From the NCBI GenBank assembly GCA_900472295.1, contig UCIA01000029.1, positions 223,505-287,504 on the forward strand: DNA of 64,000 nucleotides. The letters are read 5' to 3'. The number at the start of each line of letters is the position of its first letter. Within the stretch, counting starts at the first letter, position 1. The position numbers and the translations under genes were made by a program. This stretch comes from Hyphomicrobiales bacterium. GTDB lineage: Bacteria > Pseudomonadota > Alphaproteobacteria > Rhizobiales > Rhizobiaceae. Of the stretch, positions 41,708 through 50,711 are shown piece after piece. Below the pieces are notes generated by a model, which was not told where the DNA came from, did no database searches, and saw only the letters and a program-made list of their open reading frames with translations.

Positions 41708-43201
41708 ATGCCACAGCGTAACGACACGGCCATTTGGTCCGGCCTGTTCCGGATTTCGGCGGAATCGGGCCAGACCTTGCAGGCACAGATTCGCCAGGCG
41801 ATCGTCGCCGCCATTCTCGACCGGCAGATCGCTGCTTCGATGCCGCTGCCATCCTGTCGCATACTGGCCGAAAAACTCGGCGTCGCGCGCGGCACCGTGG
41901 TGCTGGCGTTCCAGCAACTGGTCGACCAGGGCTTCCTGGTGGCGCGCGAACGGCGCGGCCATTTCGTCAACCCTGATGTGCTGGCCACACCCGCCAAGCC
42001 GCACCAGAAGGCGCCCGACCAGCAGAACGAGATCGACTGGAAGGCGCGCCGCCAGATCGCCGCCAGCGACATGCCGCCGCCGGCCAAGCATGACAACTGG
42101 ATCAAGTCCTCCTACCCCTTTGTCTATGGCCAGTTCGACCCGGCGCTGTTCCCGACCGCCGAATGGCGCGAGTGCAACCGCATGGCGCTGGCCGTGCTCG
42201 AGATCCGCAACTGGGCCTCGGACATGGTCGATCGCGACGACCCGCTGCTGATCGAGCAGATCCAGGCGCGGCTGTTGCCGCGGCGCGGCATCTTCGCCAA
42301 TCCCGACGAGATCATCGTCACGCTGGGCGCCCAGAACGCGCTCTACATGCTGGCGACGCTGCTTATGACCAAGGGCTCCAAGGTGGCGATGGAAGACCCG
42401 GGTTACCCCGACGCGCGCTCGATCTTCAGGCTTGCGGGCGCCGAAATCCAGCCGGTTCCGGTCGACCAGTCGGGCATCGTAACCTCGTCCATTCCCAATG
42501 ATTCCGGCTTCGTCTTCGTCACCCCCAGCCACCATTGCCCGACCATGGTGCCGCTGTCGGCGGAGCGCCGGCAGGACCTTCTGGCGCGCGCCAACCGCCA
42601 CAACCAGATCATCATCGAGGACGGCTATGACAGCCAGCTTCTCGACGAGGCGCCGCAGCAGGCGCTGAAGAGCCTGGATCGCTCGGGTCGCGTCGTCTAT
42701 GTCGGCTCGATGTCGAAGACGCTGGCGCCGGGCCTGCGGCTTGGCTACATCGTCGCTTCGGCTGGACTAATCTCTGAGCTCAGGGCGCTGCGCCGCTTCA
42801 TGCTCAGGCACCCGCCGGCCAACAACCAGCGCGCGGTCGCGCTGTTCCTGTCGCTCGGCCATCACGAGGCCTTGGTGCGGCGGCTGTCCTCCGCTTTCGA
42901 TGAACGCCGCAAGCGTCTGGTCCATGCGATTTCCGCATTCCTGCCGGAATGGCGTTCGACCGATTCAGCCGGCGGTACATCGCTCTGGCTGGAAGGGCCG
43001 CGCGGCACGGATTCGCGAGGCTTGGCTGAGGCCGCGGCCTCGCGCAGCGTCATCATCGAGCCTGGCGACCGCTTCTTCGACCGCACCGAAAAGCCGTCGC
43101 GTTTCATGCGTTTGGGCATTTCCTCGATCGCGCTGCAGCACATCGAGCCAGGCATTCGCGAACTCGCGACCGCGGCCGGTCGCAGGCCGGCGGCAGCCTG
43201 A
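41708..43201 (+). CDS. MocR/PdxR-type transcriptional regulator (GntR HTH plus aminotransferase domain)
   Basis: A 497-residue fusion regulator. Residues 20-85 form a GntR winged helix (I-L-A-E-K-L-G-V-A-R-G-T-V-V-L-A-F-Q-Q-L). From about 115 on it is a fold-type I aminotransferase with the PLP lysine in S-M-S-K-T-L-A-P-G-L-R-L-G-Y. MocR proteins usually sense PLP or amino compounds and act on neighbouring metabolic genes. The MttB-family gene follows on the same strand and is a candidate target. The ATG at 41708 has GAGGAA upstream. A terminator-like hairpin follows the stop. Confidence 0.92.
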   Translation: MPQRNDTAIWSGLFRISAESGQTLQAQIRQAIVAAILDRQIAASMPLPSCRILAEKLGVARGTVVLAFQQLVDQGFLVARERRGHFVNPDVLATPAKPHQKAPDQQNEIDWKARRQIAASDMPPPAKHDNWIKSSYPFVYGQFDPALFPTAEWRECNRMALAVLEIRNWASDMVDRDDPLLIEQIQARLLPRRGIFANPDEIIVTLGAQNALYMLATLLMTKGSKVAMEDPGYPDARSIFRLAGAEIQPVPVDQSGIVTSSIPNDSGFVFVTPSHHCPTMVPLSAERRQDLLARANRHNQIIIEDGYDSQLLDEAPQQALKSLDRSGRVVYVGSMSKTLAPGLRLGYIVASAGLISELRALRRFMLRHPPANNQRAVALFLSLGHHEALVRRLSSAFDERRKRLVHAISAFLPEWRSTDSAGGTSLWLEGPRGTDSRGLAEAAASRSVIIEPGDRFFDRTEKPSRFMRLGISSIALQHIEPGIRELATAAGRRPAAA

Positions 43202-43211
43202 TTTCCCCAGT

Positions 43212-43235
43212 GCCGGGGCTTTGAACAGCCCCGGC
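43212..43235 (+). terminator. Hairpin terminator after the MocR gene
   Basis: GCCGGGGCT (43212-43220) pairs with AGCCCCGGC (43227-43235) around TTGAAC, 10 nt after the stop. Only CTTT follows, so termination strength is uncertain. Confidence 0.7.
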
Positions 43236-43406
43236 CTTTGGCATGATCTCCCACATTCTGCATTAGCTCTCTGGCATACTCGGCTGCGCTGACTGGCCCA
43301 TAGGCTGGGCCAATGGCAACGGCATAGTCGGCTGACAGAGGGACGAAGCAAGGCGACGGTGGACCAATCACCGCGTCGTGCTTCGCAAGCTAAAGGTGGA
43401 GTGCCC

Positions 43407-45011
43407 ATGTCAGTGGCTGTTGAGACGCAGGACGCGGCTCTTAAGGATACGTCAGCAGACCAGCGTTCGCGACGGTCCGGCGGGCGCGAAGCGCGCCGCG
43501 CCATGCGGGCCGCCCCCTTGGCCGACGACATCAGGCCAGTGCGTGCCGGCCTCGAAGGCGGCAGCTACGGTCCGCTCAAGCAAAACGACCAGGAGCGTAT
43601 CCATGAGGCGGTGCTGACGCTGCTGGAGACTGTCGGCTTCGCCAATGCCATTCCCTCCTGCATTGAGGCGCTGACCGGCGTCGGCGCCGTTTATGGCGAT
43701 GACGGCCGCGTCCGCTTCCCGCGCGGCCTGGTGATGGACACGATCAAGAAAGCAGCGCGGAATTTCACGCTGCACGGCCAGGATCCCAGGCATGACATGC
43801 TGATCCAGGGCAAGCGCGTGCACTACGGCACGGCGGGCGCGGCCGTGCATCTGGTCGATGTCGAAAAGCGCGAATACCGCGAGTCGCTGGTACAGGACAT
43901 TTACGACGCCGCCCGCCTCGTCGAAGGGCTCGACAACATCCATTTCTTCCAGCGGCCGATGGTGCCGCGTGACATTCCCGATCCGCTCGAAATGGACTTC
44001 AACACGCTCTACGCCTGCGTGATGGGAACATCCAAGCATGTCGGCACCTCGTTTACGGTGCGCGAAAACGTGCAGCCGGCGCTGGAAATGCTCTATGCGA
44101 TCGCCGGCGGCGAAGAGAATTTCCGCGCCCGGCCGTTCGTCTCCAATTCCAATTGCTTCGTCGTGCCGCCGATGAAATTCGCCGAGGACGCCTGCGGCGT
44201 GCTCGAAGCCTGCGTCGAAGGCGGCATTCCGATCCTGCTCCTATCGGCCGGCCAGGCCGGTGCCACCGCCCCGGCGGCAATTGCCGGCGCCGTGGTGCAA
44301 GCGGTCGCCGAAGTGCTGGTTGGTCTCATCTATGTCAACGCCATCAAGCCGGGGCATCCGGCGATCTTCGGCACCTGGCCATTCGTCTCCGATCTCAGGA
44401 CCGGCGCCATGTCGGGCGGCTCGGCCGAACAGGCGGTGCTGACGGCGGCCTGTGCGCAGATGGCGCAATTCTACGATTTGCCGGGCGGTTCGGCCGCCGG
44501 CATGACGGATTCGAAATTGCCCGACATCCAGTCCGGCTACGAAAAGGGCATCACCGATGTGATGGCCGGGCTGGCAGGCCTCAACCTCGTCTATGAATCG
44601 GCTGGCATGCATGCCTCGCTGCTCGGCTTTTGCCTGGAAAGCCTGATCATCGACAACGACATGCTGGGTCACTGCCTGCGCTGCGTGCGCGGCATCGAGG
44701 TGACCGACGAAGCGCTGTCGATCGATACCATCACCGAAGTCTGCATGAATGGCCCCGGCCATTATCTCGGCAATGAGCAGACGCTGCGGCTGATGCAGAC
44801 CGAATACTTTTATCCGGCCGTCGGCGACCGCTTTTCGCCGAAGGAATGGAACGAGAAGGGCCGACCCGACATCTTGCAGCGGGCAATCATCGAGAAGAAA
44901 CGGGTGCTGGCCGAGCGCTTCCCGCGCCACGTGCCGAAGCTGCTCGACGACAAATTGCGCGCCCGCTTCGGCGAGATGATCAAGCTGCCACGCAGCGGCA
45001 TGGGTGGGTAA
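43407..45011 (+). CDS. MttB-family (trimethylamine methyltransferase-like) protein, non-pyrrolysine
   Basis: A 534-residue TIM-barrel corrinoid-dependent methyltransferase homolog. The reading frame has no internal amber codon, so it belongs to the pyrrolysine-free MttB branch, whose studied members demethylate glycine betaine and other quaternary amines. Recognisable parts are H-G-Q-D-P-R-H-D, G-T-S-F-T-V-R-E-N-V and the C-terminal R-F-S-P-K-E-W-N-E-K-G-R-P-D. No corrinoid protein (MttC-like) or reactivase is adjacent. The ATG at 43407 has GGTGGAG upstream, and the frame extends to 43359. It is 205 nt behind a MocR regulator. Substrate unknown. Confidence 0.88.
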   Translation: MSVAVETQDAALKDTSADQRSRRSGGREARRAMRAAPLADDIRPVRAGLEGGSYGPLKQNDQERIHEAVLTLLETVGFANAIPSCIEALTGVGAVYGDDGRVRFPRGLVMDTIKKAARNFTLHGQDPRHDMLIQGKRVHYGTAGAAVHLVDVEKREYRESLVQDIYDAARLVEGLDNIHFFQRPMVPRDIPDPLEMDFNTLYACVMGTSKHVGTSFTVRENVQPALEMLYAIAGGEENFRARPFVSNSNCFVVPPMKFAEDACGVLEACVEGGIPILLLSAGQAGATAPAAIAGAVVQAVAEVLVGLIYVNAIKPGHPAIFGTWPFVSDLRTGAMSGGSAEQAVLTAACAQMAQFYDLPGGSAAGMTDSKLPDIQSGYEKGITDVMAGLAGLNLVYESAGMHASLLGFCLESLIIDNDMLGHCLRCVRGIEVTDEALSIDTITEVCMNGPGHYLGNEQTLRLMQTEYFYPAVGDRFSPKEWNEKGRPDILQRAIIEKKRVLAERFPRHVPKLLDDKLRARFGEMIKLPRSGMGG

Positions 45012-45029
45012 GCGTCAGCTTACAAATTG

Positions 45030-45428
45030 TTACTCCGCGCTTAGCCCAAAACGCTCGACGACCTCGGCGCTGATCAGCTTGCCGTGCAACGCCATCAGCA
45101 CGATCTGCGCATCCAGGCTGTCACCGGTCTCGAGCGCTGCCTCGATGCGATGCTCTGCGTCGAGCCGCTGTTCCGGCCCATTGGCCTGCTCGAAGGTTTG
45201 CGGGCCAGCGATGCAATAGCTGAACAGCTGTGCCACGGACCGGTAGGCGTCCGTCGGCGGCTCGTCCGGCCAATGGTCTTTCATCAGATTGACGATGGTG
45301 AGCTTTACGCCCTCGGGAACAAGCGCCGGGTGAAGGTCGGCACTGCGCAACGCCGTGTCGAGCTCCCGCAAATCGCCCGAGCGGCCGAACATGCCGAGGA
45401 AACCGAGGGAAGAGCGCCGTTTCGTCAT
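45030..45428 (-). CDS. Conserved hypothetical protein, no domain recognised
   Basis: A 132-residue soluble protein. The N-terminus is basic and glycine/phenylalanine-rich (M-T-K-R-R-S-S-L-G-F-L-G-M-F-G-R). The rest is helical, including A-Y-R-S-V-A-Q-L-F-S-Y-C-I-A-G and H-R-I-E-A-A-L-E-T-G-D-S-L-D-A-Q-I-V-L-M-A-L-H-G-K. It is convergent with the MttB gene, with 18 nt between stops. It looks like a real compact gene, but I cannot assign a role. Confidence 0.65.
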   Translation of the reverse strand: MTKRRSSLGFLGMFGRSGDLRELDTALRSADLHPALVPEGVKLTIVNLMKDHWPDEPPTDAYRSVAQLFSYCIAGPQTFEQANGPEQRLDAEHRIEAALETGDSLDAQIVLMALHGKLISAEVVERFGLSAE

Positions 45429-45554
45429 GATAAGTCCTGTCCGCTTTCAACCCATATGGTGCCACAGCAGCCCTTTGCATAGGAGCCGGGTTGCCGGCAG
45501 TAATGGGGAGACTATTTGGCGGCTGTAGACACCAGACCAAGCAGGAGGAGCGCG

Positions 45555-45974
45555 ATGAAAAAGACCTATCACGGCAGCTGCCATTGCGGTGCGGTGCATT
45601 TCGAGGCCGACCTCGACCTCAGTGAGGGCATCCGCAAATGCAATTGCAGTTTCTGCTGGAAGCTTGGCTACAGGAAATCCTTCGCGGGATTCGAGGCGTT
45701 GCGCGTGACCGACGGCCGCGACCGGATGCGCGAATACAAGGCGAGCCCTTCCAACTGGCCGGAAGGCGACATCAACCACTATATGTGCCCGACCTGCGGC
45801 GCCAATGTCTTCTCGCGCGGTTTCCTCGATTTCATGGGCGGGAATTTCTGGGCTGTGAACGTCGCCTGTCTCGACGACGCCAGCGAAGAGGAACTCGCCG
45901 CGGCGCCCGTCATCTATGAGGACGGCAAGCGCAACCGGCAGGACCAGCCGCCCGAGATCACCGATTATCTATAG
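45555..45974 (+). CDS. GFA/CENP-V-family zinc protein
   Basis: A 139-residue protein of the glutathione-dependent formaldehyde-activating (GFA) fold. Zinc ligands are visible in H-G-S-C-H-C-G-A-V-H-F, R-K-C-N-C-S-F-C-W-K and M-C-P-T-C-G-A-N-V-F. Members bind two zincs, and some act on glutathione adducts. Most are uncharacterised, so formaldehyde activation should not be assumed. ATG 45555 with GGAGGAG upstream is chosen over an upstream frame opening at 45516. A hairpin terminator follows. Confidence 0.9.
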   Translation: MKKTYHGSCHCGAVHFEADLDLSEGIRKCNCSFCWKLGYRKSFAGFEALRVTDGRDRMREYKASPSNWPEGDINHYMCPTCGANVFSRGFLDFMGGNFWAVNVACLDDASEEELAAAPVIYEDGKRNRQDQPPEITDYL

Positions 45975-45988
45975 GGCGAACACATCAA

Positions 45989-46024
45989 CGGCGGCTGATC
46001 GGAATCAAGCCGCCGCTGTCGTTT
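45989..46024 (+). terminator. Terminator between the GFA gene and the convergent dehydratase gene
   Basis: CGGCGGCT (45989-45996) pairs with AGCCGCCG (46008-46015), with extra GAT/ATC pairing in the loop, then CTGTCGTTTT. It may serve both convergent genes. Confidence 0.75.
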
Positions 46025-46043
46025 TGCGTAAGCGCTTCGCTGC

Positions 46044-47849
46044 TCAGTGATTGTCCCTTGGCACGCCGCTGGTATGCGCAACGTCCTGGTATTTCACCGC
46101 CGGCTTCAGCACCATGCCTTCCGAGAACTGGTCGATCATGGAGCGCTGGATTTCCTGCCATGGCGTCTGGTGCTTGGGATAGTGGTAACCGCCATCGTTC
46201 TGCAATTCTGCGCGGCGGCGCGTGATTTCCTCGTCGGTGACGAGGATGTCGGCAGTGCCTTTGCGTAAGTCGATACGCACACGATCGCCGGTCTTGATCA
46301 GCGCCAAGCCGCCGCCTATTGCCGCTTCCGGCGAGGCGTTGAGGATCGACGGCGAGCCCGACGTGCCCGACTGGCGGCCGTCGCCGATGCAGGCCAGCGC
46401 GTGGATGCCCTTCTTGATGAGATAGGCGGGCGGCTGCATGTTGACGACTTCGGCGCCGCCGGGATAGCCGATGGGACCGGCGCCGCGCATGAACAGGATG
46501 GTGTGCTCGTCAATGCCTTGCGCCGGATCGTCGATGCGGGCGTGGTAATCCTCCGGCCCGTCGAAAACCATGGCGTTGCCCTCGAAGGCTTCCGGATCCT
46601 TGGGGTTGGAGAGATAGCGCTCGCGGAATTCCGGCGAGATGCCGCTCATCTTCATGATCGCCGAATCGAACAGATTGCCGCTGAGGTTGATGAAGCCGGC
46701 ATTGACCTTGAGCGGCTCGGCCACCGTGCGGATGACGTCGGTGTTCTCGTTGACGACACCCTTGCAATTGTCTCCGATCGATTTGCCATTGACCGTCCTG
46801 GCATCGGGATAAGGCAGCAACCCGGCCTTCAGCAACTCGGAAACCACCGCCGGCACACCGCCGGCGTGATGATAGTCCTCGCCGAGATATTCGCCCGACG
46901 GCTGCAGGTTGACGATCAGCGGAATCTTGAGGCCGACCGCCTGCCAGTCATCATTGGTGAGCGGCACGCCGAGATGACGGGCGATGGCATTGAGATGGAT
47001 CGGCGCATTGGTCGAGCCGCCAATGGCTGAATTGACGACGATGGCGTTCTCGAAAGCCTTGCGCGTCATGATGTCGGACGGCTTCAAATCCTCATGCACC
47101 ATCTCGACGATGCGCTTGCCCGTCTCGTAGGAAATCTGGCCGCGCTCGCGGTAGGGCGCGGGAATCGCGGCCGAGCCCGGCAGCTGCATGCCGAGCGCTT
47201 CGGCCAGCGAATTCATCGTGGTGGCGGTGCCCATCGTGTTGCAATAGCCGGTCGACGGCGCCGAAGAGGCGACGATGTCCATGAACTCGTCATAGTCGAT
47301 CTCGCCGGCCGACAGGCGCTGGCGAGATTCCCAGACAATGGTGCCGGACCCAGTTCGCTTGCCCTTGTGCCAGCCATTGAGCATCGGTCCGACCGATAGC
47401 GCGATGGCCGGGATGTTGACGGTGGCCGCCGCCATCAGCAGCGCCGGCGTGGTCTTGTCGCAGCCGATGGTCAGCACGACACCATCGAGCGGATAGCCGT
47501 AGAGCACCTCGACCAGGCCGAGATAGGCTAGGTTGCGGTCAAGGGCCGCAGTCGGGCGCTTGCCGGTTTCCTGGATCGGATGGCAAGGGAATTCGAAAGG
47601 AATGCCGCCCATCGAGACGATGCCTTCGCGCACGCGCTTGGCGAGCTCGATATGGTGGCGGTTGCAGGGCGAGAGGTCCGAACCGGTCTGGGCGATGCCG
47701 ATCAGCGGCTTGCCCGACATCAGCTCGGCCCGCGTCAGCCCGTAGTTCAGGTAGCGCTCGAGATAGAGCGCGGTCATGCCCGGATTGTCGGGATTGTCGA
47801 ACCACTCCTGCGAGCGAAACTTCTTCTTTCCGGTGGGGGCGCCTGCCAT
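46044..47849 (-). CDS. IlvD/Edd-family sugar-acid dehydratase (arabinonate/xylonate type)
   Basis: A 601-residue iron-sulfur dehydratase. Cluster cysteines are visible in L-S-P-C-N-R-H-H, I-G-C-D-K-T-T-P-A and T-G-Y-C-N-T-M-G-T-A. The start L-R/F-R-S-Q-E-W-F and the sequences S-A-I-G-G-S-T-N-A and G-D-G-R-Q-S-G-T match the branch acting on aldonic acids such as L-arabinonate or D-xylonate, rather than the branched-chain amino acid enzyme. Substrate remains inferred, because no sugar-acid operon surrounds it. It is divergent from coxG with 143 bp between starts. Confidence 0.87.
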   Translation of the reverse strand: MAGAPTGKKKFRSQEWFDNPDNPGMTALYLERYLNYGLTRAELMSGKPLIGIAQTGSDLSPCNRHHIELAKRVREGIVSMGGIPFEFPCHPIQETGKRPTAALDRNLAYLGLVEVLYGYPLDGVVLTIGCDKTTPALLMAAATVNIPAIALSVGPMLNGWHKGKRTGSGTIVWESRQRLSAGEIDYDEFMDIVASSAPSTGYCNTMGTATTMNSLAEALGMQLPGSAAIPAPYRERGQISYETGKRIVEMVHEDLKPSDIMTRKAFENAIVVNSAIGGSTNAPIHLNAIARHLGVPLTNDDWQAVGLKIPLIVNLQPSGEYLGEDYHHAGGVPAVVSELLKAGLLPYPDARTVNGKSIGDNCKGVVNENTDVIRTVAEPLKVNAGFINLSGNLFDSAIMKMSGISPEFRERYLSNPKDPEAFEGNAMVFDGPEDYHARIDDPAQGIDEHTILFMRGAGPIGYPGGAEVVNMQPPAYLIKKGIHALACIGDGRQSGTSGSPSILNASPEAAIGGGLALIKTGDRVRIDLRKGTADILVTDEEITRRRAELQNDGGYHYPKHQTPWQEIQRSMIDQFSEGMVLKPAVKYQDVAHTSGVPRDNH

Positions 47850-47992
47850 CGTTATCTCCGTATTTGTAAGACAAATCGATATGGCAACGCGCGAGAGCAG
47901 GCAAGAGGGCGCACCGTCGCAACCGGACTTTGGTGCGATAGACAGGCACCTGACCGTGCGTTAGGCCTTTGGGAATAGCGCGGGAGGTATCC

Positions 47993-48442
47993 ATGGCTTT
48001 GGTGATCGAAGGCGAAGAACGCATTGCCGCCCCCTTGCAGAAAGTGTGGGAAGCGCTGAACGACCCGGATGTGCTGCGAGAAAGCATTCCCGGCTGCCAG
48101 AGACTGGAGATGAAATCGCCGACCGAAATGGCGGCGACCGTGGTGCTGAAGGTCGGACCGATCAAGGCGACCTTCAATGGCGAGGTGACGCTGAAGAATC
48201 TCAAGCCGCCACATTCCTATACCATCCAGGGCGAAGGCAAGGGCGGTATTGCCGGCTTCGCCAAGGGTGGCGCCGATGTGACGCTGACGGCGGACGGGCC
48301 AAATACCACGGTGCTCAAATATGCAGCCAAGGCCGATGTCGGCGGCAAGATCGCCCAGCTCGGCAGCCGGCTGATCGAATCGACCTCGAAGAAACTGGCG
48401 GGTCAGTTCTTCTCGACGTTTGGCGAGAAGGTGGGCGGTTAA
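47993..48442 (+). CDS. CoxG/SRPBCC-family protein (carbon monoxide dehydrogenase subunit G-like)
   Basis: A 149-residue START-like ligand-binding domain beginning M-A-L-V-I-E-G-E-E-R-I-A-A-P-L, with the family segment L-N-D-P-D-V-L-R-E-S-I-P-G-C and the late G-S-R-L-I-E-S-T-S-K-K-L-A-G-Q-F-F. CoxG proteins in CO-dehydrogenase clusters help anchor or mature the molybdoenzyme. No coxMSL-type genes are near here, so this is a stand-alone homolog of uncertain role. GGGAGG precedes the ATG at 47993. Confidence 0.88.
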   Translation: MALVIEGEERIAAPLQKVWEALNDPDVLRESIPGCQRLEMKSPTEMAATVVLKVGPIKATFNGEVTLKNLKPPHSYTIQGEGKGGIAGFAKGGADVTLTADGPNTTVLKYAAKADVGGKIAQLGSRLIESTSKKLAGQFFSTFGEKVGG

Positions 48443-48449
48443 GCCCCTC

Positions 48450-49628
48450 TCACTCGAACACGATGCTCGGCACCGCCGCTTCGGCGGCGCCACGTTCTTC
48501 ATTGACCCGGTCCCAGACCTTCGAAGCAATATCGCGGTAGATCTTCGCCTCGGGGCTATCGGGCTTCGACACCACGACAGGCGAACCTTCGTCGGAGCTT
48601 TCGCGAATGCCCATTTCCAGCGGCACTTCGCCGAGGAAGGTCACGCCGAGGCGCTCGGCTTCCCGCCGCGCGCCGCCATGGCCGAAAATGTCGTAACGCT
48701 TGCCGGTGTCCGGCGCGACGAAATAGCTCATGTTTTCGACGATGCCGAGCAGCGGCACGTCGACCTTCTTGAACATGTTGAGACCCTTGCGGGCATCGAT
48801 CAGCGCCAAATCCTGCGGCGTCGAGACAATGACCGCACCGGCCAGCGGCACCTGCTGGGCCATGGTCAGCTGGGCATCGCCGGTGCCGGGCGGCATGTCG
48901 ACGACGAGCACGTCGAGGCGGCCCCATTCGACCTCGCGCAGCATCTGCGTCAGCGCCGACATCACCATCGGGCCGCGCCAGATCATCGGCGTCTCCTCAT
49001 CGACGAGGAAGCCCATTGACATCACCTTGAGGCCGTAATTCTCCATCGGCTTGAGGATCTTGCCGTCGACGGTCTGCGGCCGGCCGTGGATGTTGAGCAG
49101 CCTGGGCATCGATGGGCCATAGATGTCGGCGTCGAGCACGCCGACGCGCAAGCCATTGGCTGCGAGGCCGAGCGCGATGTTGACGGCGGTGGTCGACTTG
49201 CCGACGCCGCCCTTGCCGGACGCAACCGCGATGATCGCCTCGATGCCGGGCACGCCACGCTTGCCCGAGCTTTGCGAAGGCGGAGCGTGCGGCGCCGGAC
49301 GCGGAGCTGCGGCGGGCGGTGCCGGCGGCGCGGGTCTGGGCGCAGCGCGCGCCGGCACCGGCGCTTCCATGCCGCCGCCTTTCTTTTCCGCCGTCAATGC
49401 GACGACGGCGCCGGCGACACCGGGGATCGCCTTGACGACGCGCTCGGCGGCGGCGCGCAACGGCTCCATCTCCTGCGCGCGGGCAGCGGGAACGGTGATC
49501 GAGAAGAACACTTTCGAATCGGCGATGAAAATCTCCGACACCATGCCGAGATCGACAATGTTGCCGGTGAAGTCCGGCCCGTTGACCGTCTTCAGACGCT
49601 CGGTGACGATTTCCTTGGTGACGGACAT
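48450..49628 (-). CDS. mrp: Mrp/ApbC-family P-loop ATPase, iron-sulfur carrier-like
   Basis: A 392-residue cytoplasmic ATPase. A DUF59/MIP18-like domain (1-90) is joined by an alanine/proline linker (125-165) to the deviant Walker A V-A-S-G-K-G-G-V-G-K-S-T and D-M-P-P-G-T-G-D. In characterised ApbC/Nbp35 proteins a CxxC follows I-V-E-N-M-S and binds the transferable cluster. Here the segment is S-Y-F-V-A-P-D-T-G-K-R-Y-D, with both cysteines absent. ATP hydrolysis should remain, but cluster carriage by the usual ligands cannot. It is convergent with coxG, 7 nt apart. Confidence 0.92.
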   Translation of the reverse strand: MSVTKEIVTERLKTVNGPDFTGNIVDLGMVSEIFIADSKVFFSITVPAARAQEMEPLRAAAERVVKAIPGVAGAVVALTAEKKGGGMEAPVPARAAPRPAPPAPPAAAPRPAPHAPPSQSSGKRGVPGIEAIIAVASGKGGVGKSTTAVNIALGLAANGLRVGVLDADIYGPSMPRLLNIHGRPQTVDGKILKPMENYGLKVMSMGFLVDEETPMIWRGPMVMSALTQMLREVEWGRLDVLVVDMPPGTGDAQLTMAQQVPLAGAVIVSTPQDLALIDARKGLNMFKKVDVPLLGIVENMSYFVAPDTGKRYDIFGHGGARREAERLGVTFLGEVPLEMGIRESSDEGSPVVVSKPDSPEAKIYRDIASKVWDRVNEERGAAEAAVPSIVFE

Positions 49629-49703
49629 GATTTTATCCCTGGCGATTAGCTGCGGCTCAGATAGTGCAGATTGCCAGCGACTCCAAGCGCCACGATATCG
49701 GCG

Positions 49704-50708
49704 TCACTCCGCCAGGCCGACGGCGAGATAGGTGAGAGCAGCAATAGCGGCGGTGGCCGGCAAGGTGACGATCCAGGCGATAACGATGTTGCCGGCAATG
49801 CCCCAGCGCACGGCCGAGACGCGGCGGGCAGCGCCGACGCCGATGATGGCGCCGGTGATCGTATGGGTGGTCGACACCGGAATGCCGAGCCATGTGGCGG
49901 CAAACAGGGTGATGGCGCCACCGGTCTCGGCGCAGAAGCCCTGCATCGGGTTCAGCCGGGTGATTTTCGAGCCCATTGTGTGAACGATGCGCCAGCCGCC
50001 GAACAATGTGCCCAGCGCCAGTGCTGTCTGACAGGTGAGGACGACCCATAGCGGCACGTAGAAATTGGCGCCGAGCATGCCTTGGGAATAGAGCAGCACG
50101 GCAATGATGCCCATGGTTTTCTGGGCGTCGTTGCCGCCATGCCCGAGCGAATAGAGCGAGGCGGAAATGAACTGCATGACACGAAAGGTGCGGTCGACGG
50201 CGAACGGCGTCTGCCGGACGAACAGCCAGGAAACGGCCAGGATCAGGATCAGCGCCAGAATAAACCCGGTCGCCGGCGACAGAACGATTGCCGCGATGGT
50301 CTTGCCAAGGCCCGTCCAGACGATGGCGCCGAGCCCAGCCTTTGCAACGCCGGCGCCGACCAACCCGCCGATCAGCGCATGCGAACTGCTGGACGGGATG
50401 CCGGCAATCCAGGTGACGATGTTCCAGACGATGGCGCCGACGAGCGCTGAAAAAATCACCGCCGGCGTGACGACGCTGACGTCGACAATGCCCTTGCCCA
50501 CGGTCTCGGCGACGTGAAGGCCGAAGAACATGAAAGCGATGAAGTTAAAGAAAGCCGCCCACAACACCGCATATTGCGGCCTCAGTACACGCGTGGAGAC
50601 GATGGTGGCGATGGAGTTCGCCGCATCGTGCAGGCCGTTGAGAAAATCGAAAAACAGCGCCACGGCGACAAGGCCGATCAGCACGGGAAAGGCGATGGTG
50701 GCTTCCAT
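49704..50708 (-). CDS. pit: Low-affinity inorganic phosphate transporter (Pit family)
   Basis: A 334-residue polytopic membrane protein. The two Pit repeats are visible as F-D-F-L-N-G-L-H-D-A-A-N-S-I-A-T and, in the C-terminal half, G-I-P-V-S-T-T-H-T-I-T-G-A-I-I-G. A further S-S-S-H-A-L-I-G-G-L-V-G motif lies in the first half. It imports phosphate with protons. The gene follows a DUF47 gene by 3 nt, the orfA-pit arrangement known in rhizobia, where it works alongside the high-affinity Pst system. Confidence 0.94.
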   Translation of the reverse strand: MEATIAFPVLIGLVAVALFFDFLNGLHDAANSIATIVSTRVLRPQYAVLWAAFFNFIAFMFFGLHVAETVGKGIVDVSVVTPAVIFSALVGAIVWNIVTWIAGIPSSSSHALIGGLVGAGVAKAGLGAIVWTGLGKTIAAIVLSPATGFILALILILAVSWLFVRQTPFAVDRTFRVMQFISASLYSLGHGGNDAQKTMGIIAVLLYSQGMLGANFYVPLWVVLTCQTALALGTLFGGWRIVHTMGSKITRLNPMQGFCAETGGAITLFAATWLGIPVSTTHTITGAIIGVGAARRVSAVRWGIAGNIVIAWIVTLPATAAIAALTYLAVGLAE

Positions 50709-50711
50709 TGC

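Noticed and set aside
41069..43201. A 710-codon open frame fused upstream of the MocR regulator
   Set aside because: It crosses antisense pgi sequence and the palindromic repeat cluster. The ATG at 41708 has a ribosome site and starts the conserved protein.
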